From: Balneolales bacterium
Lineage (GTDB): Bacteria; Bacteroidota; Rhodothermia; Balneolales; HLUCCA01
DNA: 32,517 nucleotides
NCBI GenBank assembly: GCA_024711145.1
Contig: JANJTJ010000127.1
Coordinates: 1-32,517 of the forward strand
Reading direction: 5' to 3'
Translations under genes and position numbers: made by a program
Shown here: positions 1 to 7,624 of the stretch, piece by piece
How positions within the stretch are numbered: position 1 is the stretch's first letter
How the letters are laid out: each line of letters begins with the position of its first letter
The notes under the pieces: model-generated
What the model was told of the DNA's origin: nothing
Databases searched by the model: none
What the model saw: the letters and a program-made list of their open reading frames with translations, nothing else

Positions 1-110
1 TGCAGAATGCGGCTGGCTTGGGCGTTCTGGAGGGCGAATCCGGTCTGGATGCCCAAAAAGCCGAAGCTCATGTTCCAGATGTCGGCGACGGAAAGACGCG
101 GTTTTTTCAT
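1..110 (-). CDS. MFS sugar transporter, N-terminal fragment (cut by window edge)
   Basis: Read on the minus strand from the ATG at 108-110, this encodes a start beginning MKKPRLSVADIWNMSFGFLG and continuing IQTGFALQNAQASRI to the window edge. The pattern of a short basic leader, then WNMSFGFxGIQ and GFALQNAxxSRI, is the characteristic first membrane segment of the SLC45-like/GPH-type major facilitator sugar transporters common in Bacteroidota, which carry maltose, maltodextrin or other disaccharides across the inner membrane. Only about 36 codons are visible, so substrate cannot be read from the sequence. The operator just upstream (123-136) matches the one in front of the secreted alpha-amylase at 13202-15961, which supports a maltose/maltodextrin role (inference). 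Divergent from polX. Confidence 0.8.
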   Translation of the reverse strand, partial: MKKPRLSVADIWNMSFGFLGIQTGFALQNAQASRIL

Positions 111-122
111 GATGGTGCGGGA

Positions 123-136
123 TGAAAGCGCTTACG
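123..136. promoter_or_regulatory. LacI-family-like operator upstream of the MFS transporter
   Basis: TGAAAGCGCTTACG is an imperfect palindrome around the CG centre typical of LacI/CcpA-family operators. It lies 12 bp upstream of the MFS start codon and 8 bp downstream of a -7-like element (145-152, minus strand). The same spacing and nearly the same palindrome occur in front of the amylase gene (15982-15995). Expected function is repression, relieved by a sugar ligand; the regulator is not in the window. Confidence 0.65.
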
Positions 137-144
137 GAACCGGT

Positions 145-152
145 TCAAGATA
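145..152 (-). promoter_or_regulatory. candidate -7 element for the MFS transporter gene
   Basis: On the minus strand the sequence is TATCTTGA, close to the Bacteroidota -7 consensus TAnnTTTG. Transcription would start within or just before the operator at 123-136. No good TTG element is visible about 20 bp further upstream, so support comes mainly from the matching layout at the amylase promoter. Confidence 0.4.
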
Positions 153-164
153 CTTGGAACTCGC

Positions 165-172
165 TACATTCG
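165..172 (+). promoter_or_regulatory. candidate -7 element of polX (leaderless start)
   Basis: TACATTCG resembles TAnnTTTG and ends 3 nt before the polX ATG at 176, so the transcript would begin at or next to the start codon. The same geometry is seen at queA, hemN and recN in this window. Confidence 0.45.
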
Positions 173-175
173 GTC

Positions 176-1936
176 ATGTCCGTACACAACAAAATCCTGG
201 CCGAGCAGCTCGAATCCATCGGCACCCTGCTCCGCCTGGCCGGTGAGAACGAATTCCGCGCCATCGCCTTCGACAAAGCCGCCCGTGTGGTGGAGACCTG
301 CGACCGCAGCGTGGCCCAGGCCGTGCTCGACGGCACCTACACCTCCATCTCCGGCATCGGGCCGGGCATTGCGCGCGACCTCAACGCCTTCATCACCGAT
401 GGAAAAATCCCCGTTCTGGAGGAGTTGAAGGCCCGCATCCCGGCCGGACTCCTCCGCTGGCTCGACATCTCGGGCCTGGGGCCCAAGCGCATCCGCAAGA
501 TCCACGAGGAACTGGGCATCACCGAACTGGCCGATCTGAAAGCGGCCTGTGCGGATGGGCGCGTGGCGGCCATGTCGGGCATGGGGGTCAAATCCGCCGA
601 GAAGATCCTCAAATCCATCGAATGGATGGAGAAATTCGCCGACCGCTGCACCTTGGACGAGGCCTGGGAGGCCGTCATCCCCTTCCGCGATGCCTTGGCC
701 CAACTCGGCGGCGTGCAGGAAGTGGAAGTGGCGGGGTCGCTGCGGCGCAGCCGGGAAACCATCGGCGACCTGGACCTGCTGGTGTCTGCCGAGGCGGACG
801 TGGCTGCCTCCATCCTGGACACCTTCGCCACGCTACCCGAAGTGACCGAAGTGCTGGCCCGTGGTGAAAGCAAGTGTTCGGTGCGCACCACGGCCGGCCG
901 CCAGGTGGATGTGCGGGTGGTGGCACCCGAGTATTTCGCGGCGTCGTTGATGTATTTCACGGGTAGCAAGGAGCACAACGTGGCCTTGCGCGGCCGCGCG
1001 CGCGAACGCGGCCTCACGCTCAACGAATACGGCCTCTTTCCGCTGGATGCCCAAGGCAACGCCGACCTGGCCAATCCGATGCCCATCGAGACCGAAGCCG
1101 ACGCCTACGAGGCCCTGGGGCTGGGATGGATTCCGCCCGAGTTGCGCGAAGACCGAGGCGAATTCGAGTGGATCCGCACGCATCAGGCTTCCGACCTGGT
1201 GGATCTGCACCACATCAAGGGCATCCTGCATGCGCACAGCACCTGGAGCGACGGCGCCTACAGCCTGGAAGCCATGGCTCAGGCCTGCATCGACCGCGGG
1301 TACGGCTATCTCGGCATCACCGACCACTCGAAATCGGCCGGGTACGCCGGTGGGTTGTCCGTGGAACGGGTGTTCGCCCAATGGAAGGAAATCGATGCGC
1401 TGAATGACGGTTACGCCCGCGCGGGAGTGGATTTCCGCATCCTGAAGGGCATCGAATCGGACATCCTGACAGACGGCCGCCTGGATTATGACGACGACGT
1501 GCTGGCCGGCTTCGATTTCGTGATCGGCAGCGTGCACAACGTGCTCGATATGCCCGTGGACGCCATGCTGGAACGCTTCAAACGGGCCGTGGACCATCCC
1601 GCCTGCCGCATCATCGGACACCCCACCGGCCGCCTGCTCTTGCGGCGCGAAGGGAACGCCTTCGACCTGGACGCCCTCATCGACCATGCCGCGGCAGCCG
1701 GTGTGGCCATCGAGATCAATGCCAGCACCTGGCGCCTCGATATGGACTGGAAATACGGACCGCATGCGCGCCAGGTCGGGCTCATGTCCAGCATCAATCC
1801 CGATGCCCACGAAACCGACGGGTTGGACGACGTCCGGTACGGCGTAGGCATCGCCCGCAAGGCCGGTTTCGGGCCCGGCAGCATCCTCAACACGAAACCG
1901 GTGGACGAGCTCGTCGCCTGGTTCAAATCCCGCTGA
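176..1936 (+). CDS. polX: DNA polymerase/3'-5' exonuclease PolX
   Basis: This 586-aa protein is a family X DNA polymerase fused to a PHP phosphoesterase domain, used in gap-filling DNA repair. The N-terminal third has helix-hairpin-helix repeats (SGIGPGIARDL, SGLGPKRIRKI, SGMGVKSAEKI). The palm carries GSLRR followed by GDLDLLV, giving metal ligands Asp198 and Asp200. The PHP domain begins with HAHSTWSDG (His352, His354) and GITDHS, and continues through further His/Asp/Glu-rich motifs (GIESDIL, SVHN, IGHPTGR, INPDAHE). Length fits bacterial PolX. An in-frame ATG at 122 would add 18 residues, but it overlaps the operator at 123-136 and the added residues lack family character, so I start at 176. 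The epimerase gene follows after 7 bp, suggesting one transcript. Confidence 0.93.
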   Translation: MSVHNKILAEQLESIGTLLRLAGENEFRAIAFDKAARVVETCDRSVAQAVLDGTYTSISGIGPGIARDLNAFITDGKIPVLEELKARIPAGLLRWLDISGLGPKRIRKIHEELGITELADLKAACADGRVAAMSGMGVKSAEKILKSIEWMEKFADRCTLDEAWEAVIPFRDALAQLGGVQEVEVAGSLRRSRETIGDLDLLVSAEADVAASILDTFATLPEVTEVLARGESKCSVRTTAGRQVDVRVVAPEYFAASLMYFTGSKEHNVALRGRARERGLTLNEYGLFPLDAQGNADLANPMPIETEADAYEALGLGWIPPELREDRGEFEWIRTHQASDLVDLHHIKGILHAHSTWSDGAYSLEAMAQACIDRGYGYLGITDHSKSAGYAGGLSVERVFAQWKEIDALNDGYARAGVDFRILKGIESDILTDGRLDYDDDVLAGFDFVIGSVHNVLDMPVDAMLERFKRAVDHPACRIIGHPTGRLLLRREGNAFDLDALIDHAAAAGVAIEINASTWRLDMDWKYGPHARQVGLMSSINPDAHETDGLDDVRYGVGIARKAGFGPGSILNTKPVDELVAWFKSR

Positions 1937-1943
1937 CACACCC

Positions 1944-2345
1944 ATGCACATCGATCATGTAGGCATAGCCGTAGACGACCTGGAAGCGGCCATCAGAACC
2001 TGGGAGGTCCTGTTGGGCACTCCCTGTTACAAACGGGAAACCGTGGAAAGCGAAAAGGTGGAAACGGCCTTCTTCGCCACAGGTGAATCGAAGGTGGAAT
2101 TATTGGGGGCCACCTCTCCGGATTCCGTCATTGCCAAATATGTGGCCAAACGCGGACCCGGGTTGCATCATGTGGCCTTCGAGACGGCCGATCTGGATGC
2201 GGAAATCCGGCGGCTCACCGCCGCCGGATACGAATTGCTGACACCGGAGCCGAAGCAGGGGGCGGACCGCAAACGCATCGCGTTCCTCCACCCCCGTTCA
2301 TGCGGCGGGGTGCTCGTCGAACTCTGTCAGTCGTTGCCGGCCTGA
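1944..2345 (+). CDS. mce: methylmalonyl-CoA epimerase
   Basis: This 133-aa protein is a single VOC/glyoxalase-fold unit pair. It starts MHIDHVGIAVDDLEAAIRTW, has the central LGxHHVAFE-type segment (GPGLHHVAFETADLDAEI), and ends with a metal-ligand glutamate in GVLVELCQ. These match methylmalonyl-CoA epimerase, which interconverts the (R) and (S) forms of methylmalonyl-CoA between propionyl-CoA carboxylase and methylmalonyl-CoA mutase. The His in the first strand, the His in the third segment and the final Glu are the expected cobalt/metal ligands. The gene starts 7 bp after polX, without obvious functional relation. Its last 19 bp overlap the end of the convergent adaptor gene at 2327. Confidence 0.9.
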   Translation: MHIDHVGIAVDDLEAAIRTWEVLLGTPCYKRETVESEKVETAFFATGESKVELLGATSPDSVIAKYVAKRGPGLHHVAFETADLDAEIRRLTAAGYELLTPEPKQGADRKRIAFLHPRSCGGVLVELCQSLPA

Positions 2346-3685
2346 GCCGTCGGGCGGACACCCGCGGCGGATACCTTCACGGCATCGCCGTCTTTCAGAT
2401 CGCGGGAAAGAATACGGTAGCTGCCGATCACGACCTCCATCCCTTCATCGATACCGCGTAGGATCTGGATGTTCTGGTCGTCGTTGATTCCGGTAACCAC
2501 CTCGGTCATAACCGCTTTGCCGTCCACCACCACGAACACGACCCGGCGGATGTCTTCTTTGGCTATGCCGGCCGAATCGGGCCTGGCGGTCGCGGTGGAA
2601 TCGCGGCGGTTGTTGAGTTTTGCGAAATCACGCACGGTAACGGCTTGGATGGGTACGGAGACGATGTTCACCACGGTGTGGGTCTCCACGTCGACCGATG
2701 CGGACATGCCGGGGCGCAGGTAGGGAATGCGGCTGCTCAGATCCACTTCTTCGGTTGAGGTGGTCACCGTGCCGGCGCCCTGGTCGGGAAGGTTGTGGGG
2801 AGTCACAACCCGGATCTTGACCGGATATTCCGAAATCTGTTCGGTGGTTCCGGTACCACGGGTGATGGCCGAGTTCGCGATTTCGGTAACCACGCCACGG
2901 ATGGTCTGGCCCGGGTAGGCATCGATCAGGATGTTGGCCGTATCCCCGAGCGACACCTTCACGATGTCGTTCTCATTCACACGCACCTCCACCTCCATCT
3001 GCTCCATGCGGGCGATGCGCAGGATTTCGGTGCCGGTCATCTGTTGGGACCCCACCACCCGCTCGCCGCGCTCCACATTCAGTTTGGATACGGTACCGCT
3101 CATGGGCGCGCGGATCACGGTCTGCCGGAGCTCCTCCTGGGCCCGGCGCAATTGCGCTTCGGCACTCTGCACACTGTACTGGGCGGCACGGTGGCTGGCC
3201 TGTTCGGCCTCGTACTGGGTGCGGGCGTTCATCAGCTCCATTTCCGAGATGGCACTTACTGCGAAGAGCTGCTCCTGCCGCTCGAAATTGGCCTTGGCCT
3301 GCAACATGCCGGCCAGGGCCTGCTGCTCACGGGCACGGGCATTCATCACGGCGGCCTGGAGTTCGTCGATCCGCGCCTGGTACAGATCCGGACGGATGCG
3401 TACGAGCAGGTCGCCCTGGTTCACGAAATCCCCTTCCTTGACGGTCAGTTCGATGATCTCTCCGGATACGTCCGGCGAGATGATCACCTCGGTTTCCGGC
3501 ATCACGGTACCGGATGCCGATACCAACTGGGTGAGCGTGCTGCGTTCGGCTTTGGCCGTCTCTACGGTCACGCCTTCCCGCTCTCCACCGAACCAACCGG
3601 CCATACGACCGATGATGGCGATGAGGATGAGGGCGGCGAACACGCCACCGATCAGATAAAGGGTCTTTTTGGAAGATGCTTGCAT
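2327..3685 (-). CDS. MacA/HlyD-type periplasmic adaptor of an efflux system
   Basis: This 452-aa protein starts with a cytosolic stub and one membrane anchor (residues about 8-32, LYLIGGVFAALILIAIIGRM). A lipoyl half-motif follows (SGTVMPETEVIISPDVSGEI), then a long coiled-coil hairpin rich in Ala, Gln and Glu (about residues 105-190). The second lipoyl half (VIRAPMSGTVSKLNVERGE) and beta-barrel and membrane-proximal domains come next. This is the membrane fusion protein of MacAB-type or RND efflux pumps, linking an inner membrane transporter to a TolC-like channel. It is the last gene of a three-gene unit, 21 bp after the second permease. The residue stretch near 365-385 (RRDSTATARPDSAG) looks like a lineage-specific insertion. 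Confidence 0.85.
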   Translation of the reverse strand: MQASSKKTLYLIGGVFAALILIAIIGRMAGWFGGEREGVTVETAKAERSTLTQLVSASGTVMPETEVIISPDVSGEIIELTVKEGDFVNQGDLLVRIRPDLYQARIDELQAAVMNARAREQQALAGMLQAKANFERQEQLFAVSAISEMELMNARTQYEAEQASHRAAQYSVQSAEAQLRRAQEELRQTVIRAPMSGTVSKLNVERGERVVGSQQMTGTEILRIARMEQMEVEVRVNENDIVKVSLGDTANILIDAYPGQTIRGVVTEIANSAITRGTGTTEQISEYPVKIRVVTPHNLPDQGAGTVTTSTEEVDLSSRIPYLRPGMSASVDVETHTVVNIVSVPIQAVTVRDFAKLNNRRDSTATARPDSAGIAKEDIRRVVFVVVDGKAVMTEVVTGINDDQNIQILRGIDEGMEVVIGSYRILSRDLKDGDAVKVSAAGVRPTAQAGND

Positions 3686-3706
3686 GAGCTTCAGGATGGG
3701 AACGGA

Positions 3707-4927
3707 TTATTCGTAACGAAGACTGACGATGGGGTCCAGGCGGGAGGCTTTCACCGCCGGGTACACCCCGAAAACAAGGCCGATGACGGTCATGCCGACC
3801 AGGCCGAGCACCACGGAGCCCCAGGGTATCACGGCAGACGATTCCATGACGATGGCCAGCAGGTTGCCGCCGGCCACACCGGCGATGATGCCGAACACCC
3901 CTCCGATCTGGCAGATCACGATGGTTTCGAGCAGGAATTGCTGGGTGATGGCTTTGGAGGTGGCCCCGATGGATTTGCGGATGCCGATTTCGCGGGTGCG
4001 CTCGGTAACCGATACCAGCATGATGTTCATGACCCCGATGCCGGCGCCGAGCAAGGCCACACCGCCTACCACCAGGCCGAAGATGTACAGCACACCGGTG
4101 AGTTCGTCTGTGGAGGATTGCAGGGAATCGTTCGTCGTGATCTCGAAATCGTTGGGGTCGCCTGGGGCCACTTCCCGGATGGTGCGCAGATTACCGGTGA
4201 TCTCGTCGGTGGTTTCGGTAACCAGGGTGATGTCAGGCGCTTGCGCTTGGATCACCACGCTCCGGTTGCTCCCGTAAACCGACATGAGGCGCGTGTAGGG
4301 AATGAGTACGAATTTGTCGCGCGATTCGCCGAAGGTGCTCCCTTTCTCGGCCGTCATGCCTACCACCGTATAGTAGCGCCCATCGATGCGGATGGATTTT
4401 CCGATAGCCGATCCGTTGCCGAACAGCTTGGTCTTGATCTCGGTGCCGATGACAGCCACCGGCCGCGAATTCACCACATCGTCGATGCTCAGGTCGCGCC
4501 CCTCGGCGATGTCGTAGGCGTTGTTGGGAATCCACCACTCATTGCCCCCGAACACCGTGATGTCGGGATTGGAGATCACTCCGTTGCCCTCCACCCGGGT
4601 ATAAGCGAACCGCACATAGGGGTTCATGGCCCGGGCAATGACCGACCGCTCCCTCAAATCCTCGAAATCGTCGAAGGTGAGCGGTTTCCGGTTGCGATAC
4701 TGGCTGTTGTCGCCCGTCTGGATGGCAGGCCGGGTGCTGATGGTCACTACCGACCCCCCGAAGAGGGTCATCGTGGTTTTAAGGGAATGGTCGATCACCG
4801 CCACGGCCGTCGAGGAACTGATGATGGCGAACACCCCCACCACGATGGCCAGAATGGTGAGCAGGGAGCGGGTCAGATTGGCCGACAAGGCCCCCATGGC
4901 CATGCGGAAGACTTCGATGATGTTCAT
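3707..4927 (-). CDS. MacB-type ABC transporter permease (second of pair)
   Basis: This 406-aa protein has the FtsX/MacB layout. One N-terminal membrane segment (LLTILAIVVGVFAIISSSTAV) is followed by a large periplasmic MacB_PCD domain. Three C-terminal membrane segments then surround the signature GIGVMNIMLVSVTERTREIG and IRKSIGATSKAITQQFLLE, which contacts the ATPase. It ends with the typical DPIVSLRYE. MacB-like permeases are mechanotransducers that drive export through a TolC-type channel rather than classical transport. Unlike MacB itself there is no fused N-terminal ATPase domain, and none is encoded nearby. Its ATG overlaps the stop of the preceding permease (TAATG at 4925-4929), indicating translational coupling. 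Confidence 0.88.
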   Translation of the reverse strand: MNIIEVFRMAMGALSANLTRSLLTILAIVVGVFAIISSSTAVAVIDHSLKTTMTLFGGSVVTISTRPAIQTGDNSQYRNRKPLTFDDFEDLRERSVIARAMNPYVRFAYTRVEGNGVISNPDITVFGGNEWWIPNNAYDIAEGRDLSIDDVVNSRPVAVIGTEIKTKLFGNGSAIGKSIRIDGRYYTVVGMTAEKGSTFGESRDKFVLIPYTRLMSVYGSNRSVVIQAQAPDITLVTETTDEITGNLRTIREVAPGDPNDFEITTNDSLQSSTDELTGVLYIFGLVVGGVALLGAGIGVMNIMLVSVTERTREIGIRKSIGATSKAITQQFLLETIVICQIGGVFGIIAGVAGGNLLAIVMESSAVIPWGSVVLGLVGMTVIGLVFGVYPAVKASRLDPIVSLRYE

Positions 4928-6159
4928 TATTCGTACCGCAGGGATTCGATGGGGTCGGATTTGGCGGCGCGGTAGGCAGGCATGAACCCGAACACCAACC
5001 CCACCAACGTACAGATGCCGAATGCGACGAGCACGGTGCCGAAGTCCATGTACGCCACGAAGAAGTTGTTGACCAAGGCGGTAGTGCCGAACGCCAGGAT
5101 GGTGCCTATTAGACCGCCGAACATGCTGATGACCACCGCCTCAACCAGAAATTGTGTGAGGATCTCGCGGGGTTTGGCTCCGATCGCCTTGCGGATGCCT
5201 ACCTCTTTGGTCCGTTCCTTGACCGAAACGAACATGATGTTCATGACTCCGATGCCCCCGATGAACAGGGACAGGAAGGTCAGGAAAATGCCGATGCCAT
5301 AGATGGCGCCGGTGAGCGAGCTGTAGGCCTCCCGGAAAAGGTCCAGTTTGTTGATGGAGAAATCGGCCGGTGCCGCCGGATCCAGGCGCCGCAGGCGCCG
5401 CATCAATCCTTCGAATTCGAATTCCCCTTCCTTCAGCATGGCTTCGTTCTCGAATTTGGCTTGGATCTGCACCCCCCTACGGAACCCGTAGATGCGGCCG
5501 AAGGTGTTGGCCGGCATGATGGCCTGCCGGTCGAAACTCTCCAAACCCAGGAAATTGCCCTGTTTGGCCAGCACCCCGATCACTTCGAACCGTTGCCCTC
5601 CCATCCGGATCTCCTGGCCGATCGGATCGCGCTCGCCGAACAGGGTTTCCGCGATCTCGGAACCGATGACCACCACCGCCCGTGCGGCCCGGTCATCGTC
5701 TTCGGAGTAGAATCGGCCGGCCGTCAGATCGATGGATGCGGTGCGGATGTAGGACGGCGTGGACCCCCTCAGATCGGCGTTCTGAACCGATTTGTCCTGA
5801 TGGCGGATGAGGTCGGACGTGTACATGCTGGCCGAAACCGCCGTGGCCGTGCGCGACAGCCGCTCGAGCTGGCTGGCATATTCCAGCTTCATCTCGGGGC
5901 GGTTGATGTAGTCCCACCATTGGTAATCGGCTCCGAAGCTCCAAGGCCATTTGGTGATGTACAGCACATCGGTACCCAACATGTCGAGCGAGTTCTCGAA
6001 CGACCGGTTCACCCCGTCGATGAGGGTCTGCATGGTGGTGACCGATACGATCCCGATCACGATGCCGAAGGTGGTGAGCCCGGCCCGCATCTTGTTGGCC
6101 CATAGAGCCTGCATGGCGATGCGTACGCTTTCGTAAAAACTGCGGAATAAGAGGAGCAT
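4927..6159 (-). CDS. MacB-type ABC transporter permease (first of pair)
   Basis: This 410-aa paralogue of the following gene has the same architecture. It has an N-terminal membrane segment (LTTFGIVIGIVSVTTMQTLI), a periplasmic MacB_PCD domain and C-terminal membrane segments around GIGVMNIMFVSVKERTKEVG, ending DPIESLRYE. Two different half-permeases, probably forming a heterodimer, and an adaptor make up the unit. The ATP-binding subunit that must power it is absent between 1 and 8100. The nearest ATPase, at 11442, is a fused exporter and not a suitable partner. The gene lies 61 bp downstream of the DUF5777 gene on the same strand, so it may also be read from the cytochrome operon; a candidate promoter of its own is at 6197-6204. 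Confidence 0.88.
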   Translation of the reverse strand: MLLLFRSFYESVRIAMQALWANKMRAGLTTFGIVIGIVSVTTMQTLIDGVNRSFENSLDMLGTDVLYITKWPWSFGADYQWWDYINRPEMKLEYASQLERLSRTATAVSASMYTSDLIRHQDKSVQNADLRGSTPSYIRTASIDLTAGRFYSEDDDRAARAVVVIGSEIAETLFGERDPIGQEIRMGGQRFEVIGVLAKQGNFLGLESFDRQAIMPANTFGRIYGFRRGVQIQAKFENEAMLKEGEFEFEGLMRRLRRLDPAAPADFSINKLDLFREAYSSLTGAIYGIGIFLTFLSLFIGGIGVMNIMFVSVKERTKEVGIRKAIGAKPREILTQFLVEAVVISMFGGLIGTILAFGTTALVNNFFVAYMDFGTVLVAFGICTLVGLVFGFMPAYRAAKSDPIESLRYE

Positions 6160-6196
6160 TTGTACCGAACGGGGTGACCTTGGTGGGCGGGCCTAC

Positions 6197-6204
6197 GCAA
6201 GGTA
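6197..6204 (-). promoter_or_regulatory. candidate -7 element for the permease-permease-adaptor operon
   Basis: The minus strand reads TACCTTGC, near TAnnTTTG and almost the same as the queA element TACCTTGG. It would give a leader of about 30 nt before the ATG at 6159. A weak 5-bp stem (GCAAG/CTTGC) overlaps it, so its role is uncertain. Confidence 0.3.
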
Positions 6205-6220
6205 CGGCTTGCTCGTTACA

Positions 6221-7078
6221 TCAATATCCGCCGATCCGGAAGATCCGGTTCACATTGAACCCGAAACGGAAGACGGGCTCACCGGCATTCAGTACGGGAT
6301 TCCTGGTGCGGGCGATGGCATAGGCCTCGTTCAATCCGTCGCCGGTGGACAGGAATATGTGGAATACGTGCCCACCCGTTTCCATCTCGTACGTGACGGC
6401 GGCATACGGATAGGTACCCGCAGGTGCGCCAGAAACGACGGGCGCCCACTCGAAGCCGACCGCACGGGTGTCCGAATACCGGTATCTGGCCCCGATACCC
6501 AAGGCCCACACATCATAATGATCGCCCGGAGGGGGATTCATGAAGCGGATGTATGTGGGGCTGAGCTGCAGGCTTACGGCATCCGATATTTTTCTGGCGG
6601 CCGACGGTTGCACCACGAAATGCATGCGGTCGACGAGGCCGGGATCGCCCGGTGCGGATTTCCGGGTATCCCAGGCCGCAACACCCACGAGCGACACGCT
6701 CATGGGCACCGACCCGGATTCGGTCTGCCGCAACCAAACGTATTTGAAGCGCACATCCACCGTTTTGTCCAACTTGGACCGACCTATGCCCAACGCGAGG
6801 TCGTCCGTAAGGCCGTAGTCCAGCCCCAGCCGGATGTTCGCGTAATTGTCCAGCCCCCAGAAACCGTCCACACCACCGTTTACCGGGCCGAACACATGCA
6901 GGATCGACATGGCCAGTTCCGACGACCGGATGGATTCGACCGTTTGTAGCACACCGATCCGATTGGAGAAGAAGGTGTTGTCTACCGGGCGGTCTTCGAC
7001 CACCCGTTGGCGGGGTACCTGGGCCCCCAGTGCGGGGGCCAGAATCAGGACCGTGAGTAGGGACCAGGCGTTGTTCAT
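6221..7078 (-). CDS. DUF5777-family outer-membrane beta-barrel protein
   Basis: This 285-aa protein has a signal peptide (MNNAWSLLTVLILAPALGAQ). It then shows alternating hydrophobic/polar strands rich in Tyr, Phe and Gly, such as NIRLGLDYGLTDDLALGIG and GIGARYRYSDTRAVGFEW, and ends in an aromatic-containing final strand (RIFRIGGY). This matches the DUF5777 barrel family of Bacteroidota, whose function is not established. Its ATG overlaps the stop of the YceI gene (ATGA at 7075-7078), so the two are translationally coupled. Together with the upstream monohaem lipoprotein this forms a compact envelope operon. A role in envelope redox chemistry or lipid-like ligand handling is only inferred from neighbours. 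Longer in-frame starts extend into the YceI gene and are rejected because they would bury the signal peptide. Confidence 0.75.
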   Translation of the reverse strand: MNNAWSLLTVLILAPALGAQVPRQRVVEDRPVDNTFFSNRIGVLQTVESIRSSELAMSILHVFGPVNGGVDGFWGLDNYANIRLGLDYGLTDDLALGIGRSKLDKTVDVRFKYVWLRQTESGSVPMSVSLVGVAAWDTRKSAPGDPGLVDRMHFVVQPSAARKISDAVSLQLSPTYIRFMNPPPGDHYDVWALGIGARYRYSDTRAVGFEWAPVVSGAPAGTYPYAAVTYEMETGGHVFHIFLSTGDGLNEAYAIARTRNPVLNAGEPVFRFGFNVNRIFRIGGY

Positions 7079-7623
7079 GGGCGTTGGGGTATCAGGATGG
7101 CATCGATCCGGATGGCCAGTTGTTCGTTGATGCGGTAGAACAGGACACCGGGTATGCCGATGCGGTAATCGGACAAGTTGAGCGGCCATCCGGCTTCCAC
7201 CCTCAGGCTGCCATCGGGCCGGGGCGTGAGTTTTCCGGCCAGTTCGAAATGCCGTTCCACACCATGCAGATCGAATGTACCCATCACGAACACCGATTGC
7301 GGTTCGTGCCGGGTAAGGTCGACCGGCGTGTGGATCTTGCCCTTGAACCCGGCGAAGGGAAAGCGGTCCGTCTCCAGAAACGATTCCCTCATCTGTCGGT
7401 CGCGTAGGGCGATTCCGGTTCGGATGGTGTTCAGATCGAGGTGGAAATCGACGGTGGAATCGGCCAGATCGAGGTACCCCACCAGGTGCCGGCTGGTTCC
7501 GTCGAAGGACTCGGAAGGCGTCCTCGAGGTGAAAACCGCCGTGCCAACCTGGGTTTGGTACACCTGCGCATGGCATGCGGGTGTACCAGCCAGAGCTCCA
7601 AGAATGAGGATCAGCGCACGCAT
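7075..7623 (-). CDS. YceI-family periplasmic lipocalin-like protein
   Basis: This 182-aa protein has an N-terminal secretion signal (MRALILILGALAGTPACHAQ; either signal peptidase I after CHA or, less likely, lipidation at the Cys). A YceI-like barrel follows: FTSRTPSESFDGTSRHLVG, STVDFHLDLNTIRTGIALRD, the family's RDRQMRESFLETDRFPFAGF segment, then GTFDLHGVERHFEL and SDYRIGIPG. YceI proteins bind isoprenoid chains such as polyprenyl-quinone-like molecules in the periplasm. The gene begins 1 nt after the cytochrome stop and overlaps the DUF5777 start by 4 nt. The three genes therefore likely form one functional unit. Confidence 0.88.
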   Translation of the reverse strand: MRALILILGALAGTPACHAQVYQTQVGTAVFTSRTPSESFDGTSRHLVGYLDLADSTVDFHLDLNTIRTGIALRDRQMRESFLETDRFPFAGFKGKIHTPVDLTRHEPQSVFVMGTFDLHGVERHFELAGKLTPRPDGSLRVEAGWPLNLSDYRIGIPGVLFYRINEQLAIRIDAILIPQRP

Positions 7624-7624
7624 C

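Noticed and set aside
122-175. Upstream ATG for polX at 122.
   Set aside because: It lies in the operator and candidate MFS promoter region and adds residues without homology; the ATG at 176 gives the conventional PolX N-terminus.
2795-4975. A 726-codon plus-strand open frame opposite the adaptor and permease genes.
   Set aside because: Same reason: shadow of well-recognised minus-strand genes with no domain character of its own.
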